From positions 1-20,546 of the forward strand of contig JALLAZ010000162.1 in the NCBI GenBank assembly GCA_036939755.1: a DNA stretch of 20,546 nucleotides. Reading direction: 5' to 3'. Source of the DNA: Stephanodiscus triporus. Its lineage: Eukaryota; Bacillariophyta; Thalassiosirophyceae; Thalassiosirales; Thalassiosiraceae. Under the pieces are notes generated by a model. It saw only the letters and a program-made list of their open reading frames with translations. It searched no databases and was not told where the DNA came from. Shown here one piece after another: positions 8,566-15,616 of this stretch. Numbering within the stretch: the first letter of the stretch is position 1; each line of letters opens with the position of its first letter. The translations under genes and the position numbers were made by a program.

Positions 8566-10745
8566 TCATGCCTTAACCTCCTCCCACTTATCCGCCTCGA
8601 ACGTCTCTCCCCCCTTCTCCCCCTCGCCCTTATTGCCACCGCCCGTAAGCTCCTCGTCCTCCCCGAGCAAATCCAGCCATCCCATCATGTGAGGACGACC
8701 GATCGCCCTGTCCTCTGGGACGACGTACCGCTTTTGCTCGGCCGTGGACTCCCTCTTGGCCGTCGCCGGGTTGGGCGGCTGGCCGCCGAATTTGAATCCG
8801 AGGAGTTGCAAGGCCTCCTGTATCGTTTATTTTTTTGGTATATGTTCGTCGATTTGTGACACAAAACTTGTGAGCGGACGCGGGAGAGAACACACCAAAT
8901 CATCCGAGAAGACGGAAAAAAAGAAAAACTCACCCCCTGGATCTGCCTCGTCACGTCCTCGGTGCTCCCCGCTGTCCCCTTCTCGATGAGTTTGGCGCTG
9001 TCGAGGAACCTTACCAACGAATTCTTATCGTGATCGAACGTGTACGTCTGGAAGAATCCAGGATTCGTGTCGTACTTCGTGCCCCTAACGTTGGCGATGT
9101 ACTCCTCGTACGGGTCCCTCGCCTCCTCGGTCCCGACCGCGGTGGCGACGCAAAGATTCCAAAGCGTCATGGTGAGGTCGGCGTACGGATCGAGCTGCAT
9201 GTTGAACATCTGCTGATACAGCCTCCTCAGTCCCTCGCGCAACGACGCCGGATCGACGTTGTTCTCCGGGCAGAATTCCTCGAGCATGTATTTGCGCAGG
9301 GCCGTGCCGCCCTGTATGCCCAGGGCCCTCTCCACGAACCTGACCTCGGACGGGAGGTCGTCGAAGAGCGACGGCTCGTCGACGAACGCCTTGCACATCT
9401 TCTGCGCCATGACCACGATGCGGCTGACCTCGGTCAGACGGAAGATGATGGGCGGGTCCGGCAGGTACCGCTTCGGATCGCCGGTGTACAGTCGCGCCAT
9501 GAAGTCCATCCCCTCGTCAGTCTCGGGTATGCCCTCGAGTGACAGCGCGTCGTTGTACTTCTTCTCCCAGTGCGCGACCATGCTCTTGAGCACGAGGTAG
9601 TTCGCCGCGCGGACGTACAGCTCGCCGTCGCAGTACGACTTGACGTCGAGGTTGCCGAAGTTCGGCCCGACGTTCGCCTCGGCGTCGAGGAGTATCTGTC
9701 GGAACGGCGCCGACACGTGATCCTCGAGTAGGAGGAAGTGCTTCCACAGCGCTCGATAATCCGACGCGTCCTCCCTCTCGAATCGAGATTGCGATCGCAG
9801 CTTGAGTCGACCGAGGGCCTTCTTCATCCTGTGTCCGAGTAGGTCGCGATTGGAAAGCACGAAGTCCACGGCGGGGTTCGATACCTGCGGATGGGGCGGT
9901 ATGCCCAGCCACTCCCTGCCGGTGGAGGGGTCCTTGAGGGGCACCGTGCACGCCTCCCGGAGCCTATCGACCATCAGGGGCACGGTCGCGGACGACCAAT
10001 CGAATCGGTACCTGTCGCGCACGTCGGGGGGCGCCCCCGGGAACATCTGCGCCAGCCTGTACTCCGGACCCAAGGACGACAGGACGACCGCCTTGCCGGT
10101 GACCTTGTCCATGACGTACTTCCCCTGCTGTATCCTGGCGATGCCGGTGTCCGGGTCGGTAACGATCGTGGTAACGTCCGGCTGTTCCTGGCCAGGTCCG
10201 AGGGGCATGTCGCTCACCGACGCCGCCGACGTCACGGACTCGCCGACGATTCCGTCCTCCTCGATCCGCCCGCCCGACAATTCCTGCTCGAGTTTGGACT
10301 TCTTCGTCTTCTTGGACGAGGAGGAGGGGACGGCGACGGGGATCTTGGACGATTCCGGAACCTCCGCGCGATAGCCGCTCTCGCCTCCCCCCAGCAGGAT
10401 CGGACCAACGCTCGACTTCGCGGAACCGGACGCGGTCGTCGTCGTCGTCGTCATCCCCCCCTCGTCCCCATCCTCCTCGTCGTCGAGGACGAAGGAGGGG
10501 GATCGCCTCTTCTTCTTCTTCTCGCTCCTACGCGCCTCGCGATTGTACAGCGCGGTCGTCGACGTCGCTGATATTGTCATCGCCGCCGTCGCGGGGCCGC
10601 CGCCGCTACTGCTTCTGCGGCCGAGCCGACACGGCGAATGGGGCGAAGAGAAGGCTTCTATTATTGGAAGGGCGTTGGATAGGGCCGTGGCCACCGCCAC
10701 GATTGCTAGGAGGCTCCCCGGGGAGAGGCGTTTGGAGGACGCCAT
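8566..10745 (-). CDS. Plastid-targeted protein of unknown function
   Basis: Two exons on the minus strand, 10745-8934 and 8817-8566, join in phase to give 687 residues. The start MASSKRLSPGSLLAIVAVAT is a signal peptide ending at IIEA|FSSPHSP. That matches the diatom ASAFAP-type cleavage motif (Phe at +1) used to direct proteins into the complex plastid. It is followed by a Ser/Arg/Gly-rich transit-peptide-like stretch. After a charged linker, the conserved-looking globular part starts near IQQGKYVMDKVTGKAVVL. It continues with long, mostly helical sequence (LRSQSRFEREDASDYRALW, AANYLVLKSMVAHWEKKYN, LREGLRRLYQQMFNM). I do not recognise the family. There are no membrane segments after the presequence, so a soluble stromal protein is likely. 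The longer frame running upstream to 11045 lacks a better ATG and would overlap the neighbouring gene. Confidence 0.8.
8818..8933 (-). other. Intron in plastid-targeted gene
   Basis: 116-bp intron read on the minus strand: GTGAGTTTTT donor at 8933 and ATACAG acceptor ending at 8818. It lies between codons (CAG GGG | GAG GCC), and splicing connects VTRQIQG to EALQLLGFKFGGQ. Without splicing the frame runs into implausible Arg/Pro/Ser-rich sequence. Confidence 0.85.
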
Positions 10746-10950
10746 CGTTTGGGATGGTGTGTGTGCGAGTTTTTTCCTCCACAGAATTGTTTGTTGTGAC
10801 GATTCAACATCACCACGTGGAAGGAAGATTTTGGGGGTGAGCGCTTCTGCTAGCTGGGTGACGCCCAAGAATTCTTTCTCTCTTTTTTGTTGGCGCTGGC
10901 GAGCCGTGAAGGTGAGGGCTGGCTGGTTGAATACACACACAAAAAGAACA
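10746..10950. promoter_or_regulatory. Shared divergent promoter region with G-box and TGACGC
   Basis: 205 bp lie between the start codons of the plastid-targeted gene (-) and the membrane-protein gene (+). It contains a perfect CACGTG (10814-10819) and a TGACGC (10859-10864) 45 bp away. Both are core sites for bHLH/bZIP-type factors, and TGACG(C/T) hexamers are known CO2/cAMP-responsive elements in diatom carbonic anhydrase promoters. Single hexamers can occur by chance. Confidence 0.4.
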
Positions 10951-11790
10951 ATGGCCATGTCTAAGGTTTTACCCCTCGGGGGAAAGCAACCAGCGTTCAG
11001 TTGGAGCTCTCGGGGAGACGTGATGAATGCGTTCGTGGTCATCAACGCGTTGGCCTACCTCTCCTTTTTCCTCCTGGCACATTCCGGCGTCTTCGCCCTC
11101 GTGAGGATGGACGAGCGCACGCGCATCGACGGCTTCTGCGTCACGAATCCCGACGACCCGTACGCCAACTCGCACATGCTTTCCTTCTACGTCGACGTCG
11201 CGTTTTCGATCGTCTCTCTCGCGGTGGTACATTCGACGCCCGCCGGCTCCCCGAGTCGCGATTTGCTCAAGCGGTCGATCCCGGGTACGCTCGGCCATGG
11301 CATTGGACATTTCTTCATATCATTATCCATGGCAGGGGGAAGTCCATCGAGAATCTCGTCGCTGCCCCTCTACTTGCAGCTCGCCGCGCCGCCGGTTCAC
11401 TTCTTCTTTTGGTGGTCCCTCCTCGGCACGAACAAGTACATCCCTAAGAATCACCTCCTCGCGATGTCGTCGGTGCACGTCCTCGTGTTGTTATCGCGGA
11501 TCCTCCCGAATACCGCCGGCTTCACCTACGTGCAGACGGTGCTGGTGCTCACGTTCACCTTCTACGACGTGTTCTTCCGCCCGCGCGAGGATAAGGACGT
11601 GTCGTACGACTGGCAATGGGTAACCTTCGCTCCCTTCATGGTCGTCGCTTGGGTCGAGTCGACGGCGTGCACCTCGTTCCTGAGGAACATCGGCGGACAT
11701 ATGTGGTACGACGCCTCCATACCCTCGGCGGTTCTATTGTATTACTTTGCTGTCAGAGGACTCGAGGAGCCTAAGAAACTGAAGGAGTGA
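10951..11790 (+). CDS. Polytopic membrane protein, family not recognised
   Basis: 279 residues from an ATG in the strong context AAGAACAATGG. A longer in-frame extension upstream has no ATG and overlaps the divergent gene. I count about seven or eight hydrophobic segments: roughly 24-51, 75-95, 113-128, 138-158, 167-185, 190-209, 222-244 and 256-268. Several His residues lie in or next to membrane segments, including GHGIGH (115-120), PPVHFFFWW (147-155) and SSVHVLVLL (173-181). These might bind metal or haem, or belong to a transporter core. The C-terminus is a short charged tail (EEPKKLKE). There is no cleavable presequence. I cannot name the family or its membrane. The promoter is probably shared with the plastid-targeted gene. 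Confidence 0.75.
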   Translation: MAMSKVLPLGGKQPAFSWSSRGDVMNAFVVINALAYLSFFLLAHSGVFALVRMDERTRIDGFCVTNPDDPYANSHMLSFYVDVAFSIVSLAVVHSTPAGSPSRDLLKRSIPGTLGHGIGHFFISLSMAGGSPSRISSLPLYLQLAAPPVHFFFWWSLLGTNKYIPKNHLLAMSSVHVLVLLSRILPNTAGFTYVQTVLVLTFTFYDVFFRPREDKDVSYDWQWVTFAPFMVVAWVESTACTSFLRNIGGHMWYDASIPSAVLLYYFAVRGLEEPKKLKE

Positions 11791-12522
11791 AGAATGCATC
11801 GACTTTTTCACCGCCAACAACCATTATCAGCATTGTCCTCCCTTTTGAATACATAGTAGGAAATAGTAGTTGTAACATACACATTGTAACGAACTGAGAT
11901 GTTTCATCCAGCACTACAACATCTAATGGAACAAAGTCCATCCGGAACTTTGTCTTCCACAGTTTAAATTCGTTGAAATTCCACAATTTAATAAAATTTG
12001 TTGAGGGAATTGGTCTCGAGATTACGTGATGCAAGCAATATGGGTATCCGATCCTCTGTATGTCTCGCAAAAGCATTAGTCCCAATGCTGACTCTGCACT
12101 CATCGCGTGGAAGTTCATATGATGAGATGAGGCCAAGAGAAGGTGTGACGCGTTTGAGATTCTACAGATTTGAGTGTGCGCAAGATGTGTTGCTTTATTC
12201 ATTCATACTGTCCGACAAGGTACGTAACCATACAGTCCTCTTGACTGGCAAGCTTTGAAACAGCGCTGTCAGCGCTTGGACACAGTCAATGTTTCTCGAT
12301 TGGGGTATTGATTCCACCAAGAAGAAATATTTAATGACCATCCTATTGACAATTGTCTCTTGGTCGTGTATTGATTCCACTGCAATCCTGACTTGGTACT
12401 GGTAGATCTTATTGTCAAAGGAAGGTTCAGTCAGCTCCATTCTGTTTCATCCACACAGCGAGTGATATCAAGTACCATAATATCACTTCTATCACTGTCA
12501 TCCAAACCAGATATTGCCAGCA
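11791..12522. other. AT-richer intergenic region with small repeats
   Basis: There is no convincing gene here. Frames on both strands are short and show no recognisable domain. It contains copy A of a ~54-bp repeat (12214-12267) and an exact 13-bp repeat GTATTGATTCCAC at 12305-12317 and 12368-12380. The first ~100 bp should be the 3' UTR of the membrane-protein gene. Confidence 0.4.
12214..12267. repeat. Dispersed ~54-bp repeat, copy A
   Basis: GACAAGGTACGTAACCA ... GCAAGCTTTGAAACAGCGCT. It matches copy B (13500-13551) over its length with a few substitutions and a 2-bp gap in the middle, in the same orientation. Confidence 0.8.
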
Positions 12523-12988
12523 TGAATAAAATCAAATTTAGTATGCCCATTGGTTCCATCGCGTTGACTATTGTCACCTTCTTCATCCAGCAGGGGTATG
12601 GCAATGAAGAATCCGTGGCCACCAGTGTATTATTCAGGAATCCGTGGCCACTTATTCAGGATGACGAACATCAGCATCATCATCTCAAGCAAGACACGTC
12701 TCTCGTCATTCTCTGTCAATGATAGTTAGTGATGATCTGACTGATCTGAGCCTTAGTGGATCGTTGAGTTATTGCGAGTATGTGCAAATGGAGGAAGTAG
12801 AAATGAAAAAGACCGATTTGAAGACCTCCAAGGTATCAAAGTCCTCCAAAAAGGAATCAAAGTCAGCAAAGAGTGATTATCCCTCCGAGAGCCTGAGTGG
12901 TTATCCTTCCAAGATTACCCTTCTGAGAGTGATAATCTTTCCGAGAGCCCTTGCTCCTGGATCTTCAGGATGCACTAAAAGATGCTGA
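12523..12988 (+). CDS. Candidate silaffin-like secreted protein gene, possibly a pseudogene
   Basis: From the ATG at 12523 the frame opens with an apparent signal peptide (MNKIKFSMPIGSIALTIVTF, then FIQQGYG|NEES) and stops at 12720-12722. Positions 12806-12874, in another frame, encode a Lys/Ser block with the spacing KxxKxxKxxKKxxKxxK, followed by YPSES/GYPSK repeats. Signal peptide plus KxxK lysine clusters and serine is the hallmark of diatom silaffins, where such clusters direct proteins to forming silica. One intron, 12625-12800 (GTGTAT...GTAG), would join the two parts in frame (codon A|AA), but the donor and pyrimidine tract are weak. At about 12918 the coding signal moves to a third frame (YPSESDNLSESP, stop 12976-12978), while the Lys frame continues to 12986-12988. 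So either further splicing occurs or this is a decayed copy. Confidence 0.35.
12610..12660. repeat. Tandem 22-bp duplication
   Basis: AATCCGTGGCCAC plus TTATTCAGG occurs twice in tandem: 12610-12638 (with a 7-bp insertion between the two parts) and 12639-12660. The 7-bp difference would shift the reading frame, as expected of a recent slippage or duplication. Confidence 0.75.
12875..12950. repeat. Degenerate ~20-bp tandem repeats (Tyr-Pro-Ser-Glu coding)
   Basis: Four imperfect copies based on GATTATCCCTCCGAGAGCC begin near 12875, 12900, 12915 and 12932. In one frame the first two read DYPSES and GYPSK. The last two read YPSES and DNLSES only after a frame change. Confidence 0.6.
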
Positions 12989-13640
12989 CTGCTGAATTGG
13001 TATGTTTGCAATTCAATCGCTCTGCTTTTCAAAGCACATTAAACACCATTCAATTTTTGACATTTCGATTTTCCTTCTCTGATTCTTCCTTCCGTCCAGG
13101 TTACTGCGGAGGCAAGACGTGCACATATATTTAGGGGGTGGATTATGCGCCGCATAATAGTTGTGCAGTGGTATTTCGAATGGGGTTCAACGAGAAGAAA
13201 GATTTGATCTGCATTATTGATAAGAAGAGAAAAAGAAACAGGATCATCAGTTGTTGTAAAGAGAGTGTGGTTTGAAAGTTCTAACCCAGAAGAATACATA
13301 CAAGATAGAAAAATCTAAGCTAAGCGAACTAGTTCGAACTGTCTCCATCTGGCATCTTAAAACGTACAAGTATTGCATGTGTTTGTAGTCTTAAATACTT
13401 GGTGATGCATAATCATCAGGGGAATCTTTGGAGGCATTTCCTTAAGAAGGCCATTCTCAACGCACGTTGCCATAAAATGAATGCTCCTATAGAAAGTCTG
13501 ACAAGGTACGTAACCAAAGAGTCTTCAAATAGCAAGCTTTGCAACAGCGCTACGAAGAGGCCGGTTTCCCCTGACTCCGTAGAAGGACAATGCAAGAGGA
13601 TACCCTACAATAGATGTTTTCATTTGCGAGTCGAAAATCG
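12989..13640. other. Intergenic region, no gene seen
   Basis: AT-richer sequence with no credible frame. It holds a perfect 12-bp palindrome CGAACTAGTTCG (13325-13336) and copy B of the ~54-bp repeat (13500-13551). The right end must contain the 3' UTR of the minus-strand protease-like gene. Confidence 0.4.
13500..13551. repeat. Dispersed ~54-bp repeat, copy B
   Basis: GACAAGGTACGTAACCA ... GCAAGCTTTGCAACAGCGCT. Direct-orientation partner of copy A at 12214-12267. The pair brackets the silaffin-like candidate. Confidence 0.8.
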
Positions 13641-15387
13641 TTAGTGTTGCATCAATATCATCCTTGGCGACCCAGTATTCAATCCAGAAAATCTCACGAC
13701 ATCACACATCATCATAAGATCAGCGCCGAGTATCCCGCCGACATCACCCAGCGCCTCGAGCACGGGCAGGTCGCCTATGTCGATATTCCGGACTCCCTCC
13801 TCCTTCAATTCAATACCAGCACAGAAATCAGCCACGGCGGTGTTCTCGGCTACCAAGTTCCATCGACGCTTTAACTGATACCGATGCGTGAGTCTCAACG
13901 CCAAGTTGTCCGCCCCCATGGCGCCGATCGCCTCGCCGCGTATCGGCTCGATTTGTGGAGAGGACGACAACGACAGCCTCATGTCCGCGACGCCCTTCCG
14001 ATTGAGGAATGTGGACGCCGCGCCTGTGTCTACCAGCATCCGCACCGGCCCGCGACCGTCGAGGATGACGTTCGCGGCGTACACCCGCAACCTCGTGAGC
14101 GAGAGGGCGCCCCGGGCCGCCGCCCCGTCGTCGACGTACGACGGGCCGCGGGGGGGATTGCGATGCTCCCGGTCCAATCGTAGCTCGTCGTTGACGAAAT
14201 CGAAATCCACGCACGCGAATTCGCCGAGGAAGGACAGTCCCAGTATCCCGTCCAGACCCGCCGGCAACGCGCCGATGTCCTGACACGCCGCCACGTTGTT
14301 CCCGTCGATCTCCACGCCGCCCACCGTCATCTTGGCGTCCCTCTCGTCCCACCTCGCCACCGACGTCGTCCCGAGCGACGACGATCCCGCCATTGTCATC
14401 GTGCCCGCGTTGTTCGCAATTCGTATCGTATCCGGACGTCTATCGTTCGCGCGCCTGACCGCGTTCGGCGACAGGACCAGACCGGTGCACGCCGTGTCCA
14501 CCAACAGCGTCCATTCCACTATCGTCTCGTCGGAGGAGGACGACGGTTTTTTGTTCAGTAGCCGCACCTTGATCGAGGCGTACCTTCCAGGAGACGGTCG
14601 GATGTATACAGCGCCATCGTCCGCGCCGTTCCGCGCGGCGAAGACTGGCCTCGACGGTCCCAATTCGTAATACATGAACGGTGTCGTGATGGTCCATCGT
14701 ACGACAACGTCGGAACCACGAGCGTTGGTGACGCCAGAAGCTGATACTTCGAAACTGGCGTCGTCATCATCGTAGTCGTCGTCGTCATCGTCGTCGTCGT
14801 ACCGTCTGCGTTTCTTCTTCCTAGTCCTCCCCTCCCCCCGCGCCCCATCATCGTCATCTCCGACATCGTTCCCCGCGGTCCGTCGTTGCAGCATCCGCGC
14901 GTCGTACATCCACCGCACCAGCTCCTCCTTCTCGAAGACGTCGCGCGTGTTCATGCGGAGTGTCCAGCTCGGATTTCAGCTCCCTCGTTCGCATCGAGCG
15001 CAGGGAGTCCATCAACGACGACGATGTCGAATCGTCGACGATGGAGTAGTCGCATTCGTCGTCGCAGTCGTCGTCGCTCGAAATTTCATCGTCCGGGGAA
15101 TCTCGCGCCTTCCCTCCTCGCGTCGACGCCAACGACGTCGTCGTCGTCGCCATCGTCCTCGATCGACGACGCGTCGAGGATGCAATCGCCGCGTGCTGCT
15201 TGAGGTATCGGCGATGCGAGGCACGACGACGACTACGAGCGCCATCGCCGCAGCCGACGACGGCGACGACGGACGTCGTCGTCGGTCCGATCGACAACGA
15301 TCGGCCGAGTAGTCGCGCGGGCCTTGTGCTCGCGCAGTAGCAGCACGCCGCCAGGCACCACGCGAGGCCGCGTCGTTTCGGAAACAT
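13641..15387 (-). CDS. Two-lobed retropepsin-like aspartic protease, with apparent frameshift
   Basis: The coding signal runs from an ATG at 15387 (basic/hydrophobic MFPKRRGLAWCLAACCYC, signal-peptide-like) to a stop at 13641, but in two frames. The first frame carries residues to LRSMRTRELKSELD (ending 14962). The second continues with TRDVFEKEELVRWMYDAR. Together these form one SAP-like helix-turn motif common in algal plastid proteins, so a 1-base surplus (or 2-base loss) lies near 14958-14965. No GT donor exists there for an intron. The second frame holds two protease lobes. Lobe 1 has LLVDTACTGLVLSPNAV with GLDGILGLSFLGEF. Lobe 2 has MLVDTGAASTFLNRKGV with VGGILGADLMM. Each pairs a D-T-(A/G) loop with the hydrophobic-hydrophobic-G element of retropepsin-like folds. 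Lobe 1 has Ala in place of the usual Gly. Substrate and compartment are unknown. It may be an assembly error, an allele or a pseudogene. Confidence 0.7.
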
Positions 15388-15616
15388 CGTCGGGTGCTGA
15401 CGGATGGGTGTATGGTAATGAACTGCGGATGCGGTAAGTATCGCGTCCGCTGTTTTGAGGGGGAGACTTCCCCGCCGTCGCCCTCCCCCGGTTCCGCCTG
15501 TCCGCAGTACGATATTGTACCCAGCTCTCGCTAAAACGATCATCGGCCTCTCGCTCCCGATGGGCATAGTAGAGAGGGAGAGGGATCATCCCTCAAGTTA
15601 TTCATCCGACCAAACA
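15388..15616. promoter_or_regulatory. Shared divergent promoter region of protease and bestrophin genes
   Basis: 229 bp separate the two start codons. It contains the near-palindrome GTACGATATTGTAC (15507-15520) and the interrupted palindrome GAGGGAT-C-ATCCCTC (15580-15594) close to the bestrophin ATG. I looked for TGACGT/ACGTCA/TGACGC CO2-responsive hexamers and found none. Function is inferred from position. Confidence 0.45.
15580..15594. promoter_or_regulatory. 15-bp interrupted palindrome upstream of bestrophin ATG
   Basis: GAGGGAT C ATCCCTC is a perfect 7-bp inverted repeat around a single C, ending 22 bp before the start codon at 15617. It could be a dimeric protein-binding site. A hairpin is unlikely because the loop is one base. 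Confidence 0.4.

Noticed and set aside
10543..10950. In-frame 5' extension of the membrane-protein gene
   Set aside because: No upstream ATG, overlaps the N-terminus of the divergent plastid gene, and the ATG at 10951 has an ideal context.
10746..11045. In-frame 5' extension of the plastid-targeted gene
   Set aside because: Begins at a TTG inside the neighbouring gene. The ATG at 10745 gives a proper signal peptide with A|F site.
11771..12202. 143-codon minus-strand frame
   Set aside because: Overlaps the 3' end of the membrane-protein gene, no domain, composition like AT-rich noncoding DNA.
13399..13644. 81-codon plus-strand frame containing repeat copy B
   Set aside because: No homologous frame in repeat copy A and no recognisable protein features.
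15388..15616. CO2/cAMP-responsive elements in the bestrophin promoter
   Set aside because: TGACGT, ACGTCA and TGACGC were looked for and not found; only TGACGG is present.
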